This document shows positions 1-9,383 of a stretch of 64,000 bases of DNA, piece by piece; within the stretch, counting starts at the first letter, position 1; each line of letters starts with the position of its first letter. This DNA comes from Clostridium senegalense JC122 (GTDB taxonomy: Bacteria > Bacillota > Clostridia > Clostridiales > Clostridiaceae). The DNA is taken from assembly GCF_000285575.1 (NCBI RefSeq), contig NZ_HE611051.1:19626-83625 (forward strand), written 5' to 3'. The notes beneath the pieces were generated by a model. That model saw only the letters and a list, made by a program, of their open reading frames with translations. It was not told the origin of the DNA and searched no databases. The position numbers and the translations under genes are program-made.

Positions 1-805
1 CATCTGTAATATCTTTTATAAGCATTGCAAGTTTTAATACTTTACTACCTTGAGATATATATTTTATTTGAAAAGACATATCCCCTATATCTATTTCTTC
101 TACTTCTATAGATTTTTTTTCTATTATTTGTGATAAAGTTGACTTTGATAATGATAAATTTGAGAAATCCATTCCTATTAATTCTTGATTATATCCAAGT
201 TTTTTATAGAGCTCATCTGCTACTGGATTTTTAAACCTTAATATACCATCCTCATCAAATATCAATATAGCATCATTTACATGATAAGCAATATCTCCAT
301 TTCCATACTTTATCTTTTTACCTTCAATTTGTGAAATTAATTCTTCATTAGTTTCTGCTAATATTTCAAGCTTCTTATTTTCCTTGACATCTTCTGTAAC
401 ATCTTTTTCTGATATTATCACTGCTATAACTTCATTTTTTTCATTTTTTATTGGTTCAACATTTTGTTTAACAATTATATTTTCTTGTGTTATAGCTTTA
501 ATATCCCTAGATGGAATCCCTGTTTGTAATGTTCTTATTACTGCTGGTTCATTTTTTCTTATTGCAAGTTTTCCTACAACACTTTCTTTGTAAAGTGATT
601 GTGAGTTTCGTGGCTTAGCACTTACAACAACTATTGCTGAATCATTTTTAGTTTTGCTTAAACAATCTATAAAAACATCTGCTTTTGAAGAGTCTGCTAT
701 GAATTGTAGTGTTTTAGATATACTTTGTATAGCTTCTATATCTTTATCGCTTAAATAAGTATATTTTAAACATAATTCTCTTATATTGTTCATATTACTT
801 TTCAC
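1..805 (-). CDS. eutW: Ethanolamine two-component sensor kinase EutW, N-terminal part (runs off left edge)
   Basis: Partial gene; about 268 codons are visible and the kinase core lies beyond the left edge. I read it on the minus strand directly. The first ~140 residues (ELCLKYTYLSD, ADVFIDCL, AIVVVSAKPRN) match what I know of the sensor module at the N-terminus of EutW-type kinases. A PAS-like segment follows (DAILIFDEDGILRFKN). The best start is GTG at 805: GAGGAAG lies 9 nt upstream and overlaps the end of eutV, whereas the in-frame ATG at 793 is ~21 nt from any Shine-Dalgarno. By family knowledge EutW autophosphorylates in response to ethanolamine and activates EutV. Its place directly after eutV supports this. 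Confidence 0.85.
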   Translation of the reverse strand, partial: MKSNMNNIRELCLKYTYLSDKDIEAIQSISKTLQFIADSSKADVFIDCLSKTKNDSAIVVVSAKPRNSQSLYKESVVGKLAIRKNEPAVIRTLQTGIPSRDIKAITQENIIVKQNVEPIKNEKNEVIAVIISEKDVTEDVKENKKLEILAETNEELISQIEGKKIKYGNGDIAYHVNDAILIFDEDGILRFKNPVADELYKKLGYNQELIGMDFSNLSLSKSTLSQIIEKKSIEVEEIDIGDMSFQIKYISQGSKVLKLAMLIKDITD

Positions 806-809
806 TGCT

Positions 810-1388
810 TTAAACTTCCTCTTCGCTCATTATTATTATTTTTGATATTTCATCCATTGTCACTCTTTTTTTCATACTAAGATTTCTTATGTACTTGTAT
901 GATTCATCTTCTGTAATGTTTCTTTGCTTCATAAGTATTCCTTTAGCTTTTTCTATAACTTTTCTTGATTCTAGCTTATTTTCTAAAGTTTTAACAGTAT
1001 TCTGCATATTTTTAAACTCAGTTGCCTTTGATAAGCAAACTTCAATAGTTGCTATTAAAGATTTATTATCTAAAGGTTTAACCAAATATCCCATAGCACC
1101 TACTTCTTTAGCCTTTTGTATAAAACTTTTATTACTATAAGCACTTAATAATACTACTGCATTGGCTAATTGTTCTTTCAAAATAATTTTAGTAGCATTT
1201 AAGCCATCTAACAATGGCATTTTTATGTCCATTATTATAAGTTCAGGAGAATGTTTTCTGGCTAATTCTATAACATCAAAGCCATCTGAAGCTTCAGCTA
1301 CAACATCGTAACCTTCCTCTTCTAACATTTCTCTTATATCCATTCTTGTAATAGGTTCATCATCGGCTATTACAATTCGTTTTGTCAT
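810..1388 (-). CDS. eutV: EutV, ANTAR-domain response regulator (antiterminator)
   Basis: 192-residue response regulator. The receiver domain shows the acidic pair (IADDEP), phospho-acceptor Asp (IIMDIKMP) and the switch Ser and Lys (LLSAYSN, YLVKPLD). After a linker coiled coil comes a C-terminal ANTAR domain (KAKGILMKQRNITEDESY, then TMDEISKII). ANTAR proteins bind RNA, not DNA: phosphorylated EutV stabilises dual hairpins that prevent terminator formation. Two such targets are visible upstream of eutS and eutG. I chose ATG 1388 because GAGGTGG sits 6 nt upstream; an in-frame ATG-like start at 1415 has no ribosome site. It is followed by eutW with almost no gap. Confidence 0.95.
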   Translation of the reverse strand: MTKRIVIADDEPITRMDIREMLEEEGYDVVAEASDGFDVIELARKHSPELIIMDIKMPLLDGLNATKIILKEQLANAVVLLSAYSNKSFIQKAKEVGAMGYLVKPLDNKSLIATIEVCLSKATEFKNMQNTVKTLENKLESRKVIEKAKGILMKQRNITEDESYKYIRNLSMKKRVTMDEISKIIIMSEEEV

Positions 1389-1446
1389 ATGTTCCACCTC
1401 TTTTGGATTTAACAATAATATATATTATTATTTTACCATAAAAACC

Positions 1447-1881
1447 TTAAAATATTTCTAAATATTTTTTTAATTCCTCTATTCCATTATTGTTTACTAC
1501 ACTAATATTAAATATTCTATCAGCACCTGCAATTTTTAAAAACTCATGGCTTCTTAATATTTTATTTTCATTATCACATAAATCAGTTTTAGTGCAAATT
1601 CCAATAACAGGTTTATTGAACATATTTCCAAACCCTGGTGGAAAATTAATATTTTCATTTGTACAATCATGAAGCAGCCCTATAACATCTGATTCTGCTG
1701 ATGTTACTATTAAAGCATTATAATACATTCTATTTTCTATATATTCCCCTGGAGTGTCTATTATAAAATCATTAAACTCAATAGATTGTGTTTTCTTATA
1801 TTCTATAAGTTGATTTTTTAAACTTTGAGTTAATGTTGTTTTCCCAGCTCCAATGGAACCTATAAGCATTATTTTTTTCAC
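1447..1881 (-). CDS. eutP: EutP, ethanolamine operon P-loop NTPase/acetate kinase-like protein
   Basis: 144-residue P-loop protein of the EutP/PduV family. Walker A is GSIGAGKTT near residue 8, a switch-II-like DTPGEY lies near residue 43, and the guanine-specificity TKTD motif appears as CTKTDL near residue 98. EutP has been described as GTPase-like and, in some species, as an acetate kinase, so the exact reaction here is open. The start is GTG at 1881 with AGGAGAG 6 nt upstream; that ribosome site overlaps the eutS stop codon, so the two genes are translationally close. It lies between eutS and eutV in the leftward eut operon. Confidence 0.9.
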   Translation of the reverse strand: MKKIMLIGSIGAGKTTLTQSLKNQLIEYKKTQSIEFNDFIIDTPGEYIENRMYYNALIVTSAESDVIGLLHDCTNENINFPPGFGNMFNKPVIGICTKTDLCDNENKILRSHEFLKIAGADRIFNISVVNNNGIEELKKYLEIF

Positions 1882-1892
1882 TAATATCTCTC

Positions 1893-2237
1893 CTATGATT
1901 TAGTAATTTTAGTTGTTGTAAAACTTAATATATTTTCAAGTGTATCACAAACTTCTTTTAATGCCGCCTCAACACTTGAAACATCTCCAGTAATAACTAA
2001 AGAACCACTAAATCTGTCTAAAAATCCTACTTCTACTCCAGCACCTTTTGTTGCTACATCTGCAGCAATTATAGCTGCTTCACTTGGAGTAATTGTTAAA
2101 ATTCCTATAGCCTCGCAATTTTCATCACTTAGCCCTAATTTCTTATATATTGATTTATTAGGATGTGCTATTAAGTGAGCTAATGTTACCTGTTTACCTG
2201 GTACATATTCCTGTATAACTCTTTGTTTTTCTTCCAA
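1893..2237 (-). CDS. eutS: EutS, bacterial microcompartment hexameric shell protein
   Basis: 114-residue BMC-domain protein: [20 protein letters not shown], then [12 protein letters not shown]-type strands and [13 protein letters not shown] at the C-terminus, the normal EutS length. It forms shell facets of the ethanolamine-utilisation compartment. The start needs care: the open frame continues upstream to 2348, but that part is the untranslated antiterminator leader. The plausible start is TTG at 2237 (reads LEEKQRV) with GGAG 8 nt upstream; an ATG just 5' is out of frame. eutP follows with overlapping ribosome site. Confidence 0.9.
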   Translation of the reverse strand: MEEKQRVIQEYVPGKQVTLAHLIAHPNKSIYKKLGLSDENCEAIGILTITPSEAAIIAADVATKGAGVEVGFLDRFSGSLVITGDVSSVEAALKEVCDTLENILSFTTTKITKS

Positions 2238-2253
2238 CCATCTCACTCCGTTT

Positions 2254-2348
2254 CCTAAAAAAATATAAAAAGCTCCTAAAAAAATTACAAACATTGTATT
2301 TTTTAGGAGCTCCATTGCTCTTAATAAAAATTGTACGCCATTGCACAA
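2254..2348 (-). promoter_or_regulatory. EutV/ANTAR dual-hairpin antitermination leader of eutS
   Basis: Read 5'->3' on the minus strand. Hairpin P1 (2348-2331) has stem TTGTGC/GTACAA and hexaloop AATGGC. P2 (2320-2307) has stem GAGC/GCTC and hexaloop AATGGA. Both loops have A at position 1 and G at position 4, the ANTAR-recognition rule. P2 shares its 3' arm with an intrinsic terminator (AGCTCCTAAAAAA pairing with TTTTTTAGGAGCT, 2311-2271) followed by a U-tract (2270-2254). P2 and the terminator are therefore mutually exclusive, as in known eut leaders. The ribosome site of eutS lies just downstream. Confidence 0.92.
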
Positions 2349-2441
2349 TCAAAATTTATTTAATTTATGTTATTATTATATAATTCTAAAAACTAATTGT
2401 CAATTATTTTTCGAAAATATTCTTTAATTGGAAAACTAAAA

Positions 2442-3611
2442 TTATTTTCCCTCATAAACTACTTTAAATACGTCTTTAAGTTCGTTTGGATTAGGATATC
2501 TTGGATTAGTTTTAGTACATCCATCATTTATTGCTATATTAACAATATCCTCTAAATTACTTTCAAAATCTTTTCTTTCAACTTTGGCTTCTTTTAATGA
2601 TGATTGTATATTTAAGTTTCTTCTTAATGTACATATAGCTCTTATTAAAGATTTAACTCCCTCTCTAACATTATTACTACTTGTTAAATTTAAGAATTTA
2701 GCTATTTCAGCATATCTTTTAGCTGTATCACTATACTCATTTCTATTGAATTCTTTTAAATTTGCGTTATATTCTATAACATAAGGAAGCAATATAGCAT
2801 TTGCTTTTCCATGAGGAATATGGAATCTTCCTCCTATTATATGAGCCATACTATGATTTATTCCTAATGATGCATTAGTAAATGCCATACCAGCTATACA
2901 TGATGCATTGTGCATTTTTTCTCTTGCTTCTAAATCATTTCCATCTTTATATGCTCTTTCTAAATACCCAAAAACTAATTTAATAGCTTTTTCAGCTAAA
3001 GCATCACTATAATCTGAACTTTCTGTGGATACATATGCTTCTATAGCATGAGTCAATACATCCATTCCTGTATCTGCTGTTATAAAATTCGGAGCAGTTT
3101 TTACTAAATTAGCATCTAATATAGCCATGTCCGGCACCATAGCCTCATCAACCAATGGATACTTAACGTTAAATTTTTTATCTGTTATAACAGAAAATGA
3201 TGTTACTTCAGAACCTGTTCCACTAGTAGTTGGTATTGCTATAAATAATACTTTTTTGTCTGTTTTCTCTAAGTCTAATCCTTTATTTATCATATTTCTA
3301 AAATAACTAATTGCTTTTGCTGCATCAATTGCAGATCCTCCACCTAATGTTATTATAGCTTCTGGATGAAACTCATCCATTGCTTTAATTCCTTTAGATA
3401 CTATTTCAAGCGGTGGATCTGGAACTATATCAGAAAAAACTTTATAATTTATTTTTGCTGCATCTAAATGATCTGTTACTTGATTTATTGCTCCTGATTT
3501 AACCATAAAAGGGTCTGTTACTATAAACGCTTTTTTACAATTAATTTCACGAAGTTTTTCTAATTTTCCAACTCCGAAATATACATTTGGTCCAACTTTA
3601 AAGTTACCCAT
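2442..3611 (-). CDS. eutG: EutG-type iron-containing alcohol dehydrogenase
   Basis: 389-residue group III (Fe) alcohol dehydrogenase. It has the GGGSAIDAAKA dinucleotide-binding glycine motif near residue 95, TTSGTGSE, and the metal-ligand region TADTGMDVLTHAIEAYVS plus NHSMAHIIGGRFHIPHG. In eut operons this enzyme reduces acetaldehyde from ethanolamine ammonia-lyase to ethanol, recycling NADH. Chosen start is ATG 3611 with AGGAAG 7 nt upstream; the frame extends six codons further without a better signal. It is the first gene of the operon in this window, with its own dual-hairpin leader and a second leader between it and eutS. Confidence 0.88.
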   Translation of the reverse strand: MGNFKVGPNVYFGVGKLEKLREINCKKAFIVTDPFMVKSGAINQVTDHLDAAKINYKVFSDIVPDPPLEIVSKGIKAMDEFHPEAIITLGGGSAIDAAKAISYFRNMINKGLDLEKTDKKVLFIAIPTTSGTGSEVTSFSVITDKKFNVKYPLVDEAMVPDMAILDANLVKTAPNFITADTGMDVLTHAIEAYVSTESSDYSDALAEKAIKLVFGYLERAYKDGNDLEAREKMHNASCIAGMAFTNASLGINHSMAHIIGGRFHIPHGKANAILLPYVIEYNANLKEFNRNEYSDTAKRYAEIAKFLNLTSSNNVREGVKSLIRAICTLRRNLNIQSSLKEAKVERKDFESNLEDIVNIAINDGCTKTNPRYPNPNELKDVFKVVYEGK

Positions 3612-3633
3612 ATTTTCACTTCCTAACAATTTA

Positions 3634-3713
3634 TTTTAAAAAAACAAAAGCTCCCTAAGAAAATTCTTAAGGAGCATCATTACTCTTTTAAGTTTGCACA
3701 TCATTGTACAAAC
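3634..3713 (-). promoter_or_regulatory. EutV/ANTAR dual-hairpin antitermination leader of eutG
   Basis: Minus strand. P1 (3713-3692) is an 8-bp stem GTTTGTAC/GTGCAAAC with hexaloop AATGAT. P2 (3685-3672) is GAGT/GCTC with the same loop AATGAT; both loops keep A1 and G4. P2 shares its 3' arm with a 10-bp terminator stem (GCTCCTTAAG/CTTAGGGAGC, 3675-3650) and a T-rich tail (3649-3634). eutG starts 23 nt past the tail. Same architecture as the eutS leader, so both transcripts should respond to EutV. Confidence 0.92.
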
Positions 3714-3786
3714 ATTTTATTTATTTTTTATATTTTATATTTTATAATCATATTTATTTTATGTCAATACACACTATCAAGTTATA

Positions 3787-4515
3787 TTAAAATTTATTTT
3801 TATTCATTACCTCTTTTAGTTTGTCTGGACAATTAGTTATTATCCCTTCAATTTTATATTTTATAAATCTTTCCATGTCTTTTTCATCATTAATAGTATA
3901 TAAATTTATACCCATTTTTTTATTATGACATTTTAATATTTCCTTTTTGTCTGCAAATATATAATTAGGATGTATATATTCAAATTTATCTATTTTATAT
4001 TTTTCCAAATCACTAACTATATATTCACAAAGAGCAGCAATTTTTATTTTAGGATAGATTTTTTTAAATTCAACCATTGAATTGTGATTAAAACTTGAGA
4101 TAATTATATTGTTTTCAACTTTTGCATTTAATATTTCAAATAATATCTCTTTTTCTATTCCTTTATATGGAATTATGGAATTTTTTATTTCTAAATTTAT
4201 TTTAATATTTTTATCTTTGACATAACTTAAAAATTCTTTTAATGTAGGTATTTTTATATTTTTATATTTTTTATCCTTAAATTTACCAGCATCTAATTTT
4301 TTAAGTTCTTTGTAAGTATAATCACATACCAATCCTATACCATCAGTAGTTCTATTTACATATTCATCATGTATAAGAACTAATTCTCCATCCTTTGTCC
4401 TTTGTATATCCGTTTCTATTCCAGTACACCCCATTTCTAAAGCTTTTTCAAATGCAAGCATAGTGTTCTCTGGATATATAAAACTTGCTCCTCTATGGGC
4501 ATAATTTATAATCAC
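3787..4515 (-). CDS. Glycerophosphodiester phosphodiesterase, cytosolic type
   Basis: 242-residue GDPD-family TIM barrel without signal peptide. Conserved motifs are AHRGASFIYPENT (first catalytic His, residues 6-18), GIETDIQRTKDGELVLIHD (metal-binding Glu/Asp and second His, about 33-51) and the C-terminal INLYTINDEKDM. It should hydrolyse glycerophosphodiesters to glycerol-3-phosphate and an alcohol. With GDPD next to an ethanolamine operon, glycerophosphoethanolamine is an attractive substrate, but this is inference from position only. The start is GTG 4515 with AGAGGTGA 6 nt upstream. It is separated from the eut leader by ~70 nt of AT-rich sequence. Confidence 0.88.
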   Translation of the reverse strand: MIINYAHRGASFIYPENTMLAFEKALEMGCTGIETDIQRTKDGELVLIHDEYVNRTTDGIGLVCDYTYKELKKLDAGKFKDKKYKNIKIPTLKEFLSYVKDKNIKINLEIKNSIIPYKGIEKEILFEILNAKVENNIIISSFNHNSMVEFKKIYPKIKIAALCEYIVSDLEKYKIDKFEYIHPNYIFADKKEILKCHNKKMGINLYTINDEKDMERFIKYKIEGIITNCPDKLKEVMNKNKF

Positions 4516-4585
4516 TTTAAATCACCTCTAAGTTAATAATTATTTTAATATAATTATAATAAAAATTTATAAATTAATTCATTTT

Positions 4586-5474
4586 TTATTTTTTAATTAT
4601 TAGTACAGATGATTTAAACTTTTGACCTTGCATAGGAATTATATCTAGTTCATTGAATTCTCCAATTGATTCTCCAATTTTTTCATTTTTAAATTCAGAA
4701 AAGCCTATTTTTTTATATATTTGCAAAATCAATTGCTCTACAGATACAATTTCTGGATTTGGAAAATTCATATTAGCTGTAGCTATAGATTTCAATTGAT
4801 TATAATATTCATCTTTATCTGACACTAAAATTCTAGTGTCTAATACTAATCCTTTCCGTCTTAAAATCCTATAACTTTCTTGCATAACCCTAGGTGATGA
4901 TTGTGCCATATTAGGAAATCCATAATATGATGTTATACAATCAAAAGCGCTATTTTTAAAGGGTAAATTTAAATAATCACATGCAATATAAGTAATTTTA
5001 GCTTTAGGATTAATTTTTTTTATCTTTTTTCTATTATATTTTAAAGCAGCAAAATTTAAATCTAATGATACTATATTAGGGTTATGGGAAAACTTCTCAG
5101 CCATTCCTTCTAGAAGTATACTTCTACCAGAAGCTATGTCTAATATATTTTTATATTTTTTTTCTGTACGATAGCATTCATATATTGCTTCGATAGATCT
5201 TGAAATTTTTTAAGTTGTTAGGAGTCTTATTTTCAATATTTAAATTGATATTTTCAAAATCTCTTTCGAAATAAAATTGTGCTAGGTTAGGTAAATTTTT
5301 ATTTTCTTTATAATGAAAATCTATAATCCCATGTTTTATATAGAATTTATGATTCTTTTCACAATTTAAAGTTCCTTCAATTATTTCTTCTCCTTCTTTT
5401 AAATAAATTTTTCTTATATTAATCTTACTTCCACATATAGGACAAACTAAAATATCTTCTACTTCCTTATACAT
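4586..5474 (-). pseudogene. SAM-dependent methyltransferase with zinc-ribbon N-terminus, frameshifted
   Basis: The 5' part (5474-5178) gives a Trm112/RlmA-like Cys motif (CPICGS, then NCEKNHKFY). The 3' part (from about 5210 to 4586) in the next frame gives a class I methyltransferase: motif I ILDIASGRS, SLDLNF, then FDCITSYYGFPNM and a C-terminal QGQKFKSS. The two reading frames join if the A6 run at 5206-5211 (minus strand) had one base fewer, giving about 295 residues, normal for the family. So this is one gene with an indel, not two genes. Whether it is a true mutation or a sequencing indel cannot be told here. The substrate is unknown. ATG 5474 follows AGGAGGG. Confidence 0.8.
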
Positions 5475-5740
5475 ACATACCCTCCTAATAAATTTTTAGT
5501 TTGTACATAAAATTAATTATTGTTTTTACATACCTACTCACTATATATTTATATTAAACAACAACAGTATTTGTTACATTTTTTACAATGAAATTTTGAA
5601 TTATTATACTTATTTTTAAGAGTAATAACATTTATTTAAATTTATAATGATTTTTTTTATTTATTTGTCGCAATATTTTACATTTTTTTCACTATTACTT
5701 TGATATAATTTTATATTATTACGATTTAAGGTGAGGATTT

Positions 5741-7351
5741 ATGATAAATGATTATATAAAAACCGAAACATCGGATTTATTTGAAACTATTGACGATTTA
5801 GACGAAATGGGTTTCTTTATATATGAAGTTCTTTTAAATAGATTTGTACTTTCAAAGGGGTTATGTTCTATTTTATCTATAGAAAATACTAATAATTTTT
5901 CTTTTGATGAATTTATGGATAATTACATACACGAAGATGACCATACTCTTATAAATTCTATAAATATAACTTCTTCTAAACCTAAATTTAAACTTAGGTT
6001 TAGACTAGTAGATAATTTTGGATTTATTCGTTACGTAGAGGCAAGTGGAAAGGGTATATTTAATAATAATAACTTAATTAAATATTCAGGTATTATTAGA
6101 GATTTATCAGAGGAAAAATACTATGAGATGAGATTAAAATTTGCAGACAAACTTTTCTCAGAATTGATTAACAACTCTTATCAAATAGTTTACTCAATGT
6201 CTGAAGATGGATATTTTACTTCTTGTTCATCTAACGCATTTAAATATTTAGGTTATACTGTTAATGAAATAATAGGACAACATCAATGTATTTTTACAGA
6301 TGCTGCTACTAATGATATATTAACTAATTTAAGAAAAAAAGCTATCGAAACTGGTAAACCTCAAGAATTAGTTGATTATAAAATTTATCATAAAGATGGA
6401 TCTGTAAGATTAAATACTACCACTTTATTTTATATAAAAGATAAATACTTAAACACTGGAATGTTTTGGGGAGTTGTTAAAGATATTACAACAACTAAAA
6501 TTATAGAAAATAAATTAAGCGAAAATGATAAAAAGCTAAAGGATCGAGAAGAATGGGAAAAAATCAAAAATGAATTTATAGCCAATATTTCCCATGAATT
6601 GCGCACACCTGTAAATGTAATTTATTCTTCACTGCAACTTTTTGATTTATATATAAAGAATCAAAATGATTTACAATTCAAAGGTAAAATTTCTTATTAT
6701 TCTAAAATAATGAAACAAAACTGTTTTAGATTACTCAGACTTATAAATAATTTAATAGAATGTTCCAAGTTTGATGCTGGTATAGTTAATCTAGACACCT
6801 ACAAACTAGATTTAGTTGCTTTAACTTCTGGAATTTGCTCATCAGTAGAAGAATATACTTCTAAAAAAAATTTAACTTTAAACTTTACTACATCTGTTCC
6901 TTTTGCAATAATAGAAGGAAATTCAGAAAAACTTGAAGTTGTGATTCTTAACCTTTTATCTAATGCTATAAAATTTTCAAAAGATTGTGGAACTATTGAT
7001 GTATCATTATCCATAAAGGAAAATTATGTAACTTTATCAGTAAAAGACAATGGTATTGGGATCTCCAAAGAAAAACAATCTAAAGTCTTTGATAGATTTA
7101 TCCAAGTTGATCCCCTTTTTACACGAACTACTGAAGGAAGTGGCATTGGACTTTCCGTTGTTAAATCTTTGGTGGAAACCCATAATGGCACTATAACCCT
7201 TATTAGTGAAGAAAATTTCGGTAGTGAATTTATTGTCACCTTTCCATTAGTTAAAACTACAAAAAATGATTTAGATAAAATAAATAGAGTTATTCATACT
7301 AATCATGCTAATCAAATAAATATTGCATTTTCTGATATTTATGATGATTAA
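5741..7351 (+). CDS. Cytosolic PAS-PAS sensor histidine kinase, orphan
   Basis: 536 residues, no membrane segment. A first PAS domain spans about 20-125 (ends GIIRDLSEE) and a second about 140-255 (YSMSEDGYFTSC ... GVVKDITTTK). HisKA follows with the H-box FIANISHELRTPVNV near residue 281. HATPase_c shows N-box NLLSNAIKFSK, G1 DNGIGISKEKQ, F-box VFDRFIQ and G2 GSGIGLSVVKSL. No response regulator is adjacent, so its partner is unknown. Start ATG 5741 follows GGTGAGG. A clear terminator follows. The upstream 266 nt is AT-rich and holds no gene. Confidence 0.92.
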   Translation: MINDYIKTETSDLFETIDDLDEMGFFIYEVLLNRFVLSKGLCSILSIENTNNFSFDEFMDNYIHEDDHTLINSINITSSKPKFKLRFRLVDNFGFIRYVEASGKGIFNNNNLIKYSGIIRDLSEEKYYEMRLKFADKLFSELINNSYQIVYSMSEDGYFTSCSSNAFKYLGYTVNEIIGQHQCIFTDAATNDILTNLRKKAIETGKPQELVDYKIYHKDGSVRLNTTTLFYIKDKYLNTGMFWGVVKDITTTKIIENKLSENDKKLKDREEWEKIKNEFIANISHELRTPVNVIYSSLQLFDLYIKNQNDLQFKGKISYYSKIMKQNCFRLLRLINNLIECSKFDAGIVNLDTYKLDLVALTSGICSSVEEYTSKKNLTLNFTTSVPFAIIEGNSEKLEVVILNLLSNAIKFSKDCGTIDVSLSIKENYVTLSVKDNGIGISKEKQSKVFDRFIQVDPLFTRTTEGSGIGLSVVKSLVETHNGTITLISEENFGSEFIVTFPLVKTTKNDLDKINRVIHTNHANQINIAFSDIYDD

Positions 7352-7352
7352 A

Positions 7353-7386
7353 AAACGCTAACATCTTTCATGTAGCGTTTTTTTAT
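7353..7386 (+). terminator. Rho-independent terminator of the histidine kinase
   Basis: Stem AAACGCTA (7353-7360) / TAGCGTTT (7373-7380) followed by a T-run, starting at the stop codon of the kinase gene. Confidence 0.88.
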
Positions 7387-7591
7387 TTCTATTTAAATTT
7401 AATATTATTCTATATTTTTTAACCTAAAAACATCATAGCAAAATGATTTTATAACATATATATTTAGATTTTAAACTATTCTTCTAATGAAATAAGTCAT
7501 CACAGAACTTAAATATGTAGTGTTTTTATGATAGTAATAAAAATTTTAATTTAATATTTTTATCTAGTCAATTACCCATTATAAGTTATAA

Positions 7592-8674
7592 CTATATAGA
7601 GTTCTCTTCCCTTATGTCAATATAATCACTTTTGCAAATCTTTGCTTCTTCAAAAGTTGCCATATTCTCCATAGTATATAATGCTGCCTCCATTATATTA
7701 AATGCTAACGGACATCCAGACCCCTCACCTAATCTCATTTTTAAGTTTAATATAGGCTCTAACCCCAATTCTTTCATAATATATATTGCTCCTGGCTCTG
7801 CTGATAAATGAGATGGAAACATGTAGTCTTTACAATTTTTATTCAATCTTTGTGCACAAAGTGCTGATATTGATGCTATAAATCCATCTATAACTATAGG
7901 AATTCTATGTTTTGCAGCCCCTAAAAAACATCCACAAAGGCCAGCTATATCATATCCTCCAACTTTTCCAATAACATCTATTATATCATTTTTATCAGGT
8001 TTATTAACTGCTATAGCTTTTTTAATTACATTTTTTTTATGATTTAATTGTTCTTCTGTAAGTCCAGAACCTTTTCCCGTCACTTTATCTACATCTAGTC
8101 CTGATAACACACTTAAAACTGCTGCACTTGTAGTTGTATTTCCTATTCCCATTTCACCAGTTCCAAGAACTTTATATCCTTCTTTTGCTAATTTATCTAC
8201 AATTTCAATTCCTGATTCTATAGCTCTAATTGTTTGCTCTTTTGTCATTGCAGGCTCTTTTACCATATTTTTAGTTCCATAAGAGATTTTTCTATTTAAA
8301 ATTTTTTCACTATGCATATCACATTTTATTCCTAAATCTGCTATTGTAAGCTCTGTATTAGTAAATTTAGATAATGCACATACACCCGTTATTCCTTTAA
8401 CAAAATTATAAGTTACAGTTTCAGTAACTTCTTGTGGACAAGTACTTACACCTTCATCTACTACTCCATTATCTCCACAAATGATTATTATATTTTTCTT
8501 AGATAATGTATTATAAACCTCACCTGTTATACCTGATATTTTTACTGCTATTTCTTCTAATATCCCTAAACTTCCTATAGGTTTTGCTAAAGCATCTAAT
8601 CTTTCCTTTGTTTTTATCATTACATCCTTATAACTAGGTTCGATGCACCTTAATGTATTTTCTAAAACTTTCAT
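7592..8674 (-). CDS. cobT: Nicotinate-nucleotide:dimethylbenzimidazole phosphoribosyltransferase
   Basis: 360-residue CobT. The family signatures ALAKPIGSLG (residues 29-38), CGDNGVVDEGVS and GTGEMGIGNTT are present, as is the C-terminal RLGEGSGCPLAF with the catalytic Glu. It makes alpha-ribazole phosphate for the lower ligand of cobalamin, the substrate of CobS after or before CobC dephosphorylation. It lies 34 nt after ung, apparently cotranscribed, and is separated from cobC-cobU-cobS by ~4 kb. ATG 8674 follows AAGGGGAAGG. No cobalamin riboswitch was seen upstream. Confidence 0.95.
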   Translation of the reverse strand: MKVLENTLRCIEPSYKDVMIKTKERLDALAKPIGSLGILEEIAVKISGITGEVYNTLSKKNIIIICGDNGVVDEGVSTCPQEVTETVTYNFVKGITGVCALSKFTNTELTIADLGIKCDMHSEKILNRKISYGTKNMVKEPAMTKEQTIRAIESGIEIVDKLAKEGYKVLGTGEMGIGNTTTSAAVLSVLSGLDVDKVTGKGSGLTEEQLNHKKNVIKKAIAVNKPDKNDIIDVIGKVGGYDIAGLCGCFLGAAKHRIPIVIDGFIASISALCAQRLNKNCKDYMFPSHLSAEPGAIYIMKELGLEPILNLKMRLGEGSGCPLAFNIMEAALYTMENMATFEEAKICKSDYIDIREENSI

Positions 8675-8708
8675 AATACCCTTCCCCTTAATATATAAAT
8701 TTATATTT

Positions 8709-9383
8709 TTAAATATTTTTTATTTGCCAATCTATTTGTTCTTTATTTAGTGAGAGTAATATTTCATTTGCTTTTCTAAAATGATCACATCCAAAAAATC
8801 CTCTATTGGCTGATAATGGGCTTGGATGTGCCGCTTTTAATATATAATGATTTTTATTAGTTATTAATTTAACTTTTTCCTTTGCGTTATTTCCCCATAA
8901 TATAAAAATAATAGGATCTTCTCTTTCATTTAAAATAGCTATAATTTTATCGGTAAATATTTCCCATCCTCTATTTCTATGAGAATTTGCCTCTCCAGCC
9001 CTTACAGTTAATGATGTATTAAGTAATAATACCCCTTGCTTAGACCAATCAACTAAAAAACCATTATTCGGTATGTAGCATCCTAACGTATTGTTTAATT
9101 CTTTATATATATTTAAAAGCGACGGCGGTGTTTTAACTCCCTTTTCCACAGAAAATGCTAAGCCGTGTGCCTGATTAGGTCCATGATATGGATCTTGGCC
9201 TAATATTACTATTTTAGTATCCTTATATGATGTCAGCTTTAGCGCCTCAAATATTTTATATTTATCCGGATAAATTATATGATTATTATATTCTAAAACA
9301 AGAAACCCTCTAAGTTTTTTATAGTATTCTTTTTCAAATTCTTCTTTTAATAACTCATCCCAATCATTATTAAATAAAACCAT
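8709..9383 (-). CDS. ung: Uracil-DNA glycosylase, family 1
   Basis: 224 residues with the family 1 active site [21 protein letters not shown] (water-activating Asp in GQDPYHG) and the DNA-intercalation loop [13 protein letters not shown]. It excises uracil from DNA. Two starts are possible: ATG 9392 lies directly against GAAAGGA with no spacer, whereas ATG 9383 has a 9-10 nt spacer, so I prefer 9383. cobT follows after 34 nt; the functional link between the two is not obvious. Confidence 0.95.
   Translation of the reverse strand: MVLFNNDWDELLKEEFEKEYYKKLRGFLVLEYNNHIIYPDKYKIFEALKLTSYKDTKIVILGQDPYHGPNQAHGLAFSVEKGVKTPPSLLNIYKELNNTLGCYIPNNGFLVDWSKQGVLLLNTSLTVRAGEANSHRNRGWEIFTDKIIAILNEREDPIIFILWGNNAKEKVKLITNKNHYILKAAHPSPLSANRGFFGCDHFRKANEILLSLNKEQIDWQIKNI

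Noticed and set aside
4586-5474. Two separate genes, a zinc-ribbon protein and a methyltransferase
   Set aside because: The frames abut at a homopolymer and join to a normal-length family member, so one disrupted gene is the simpler reading.
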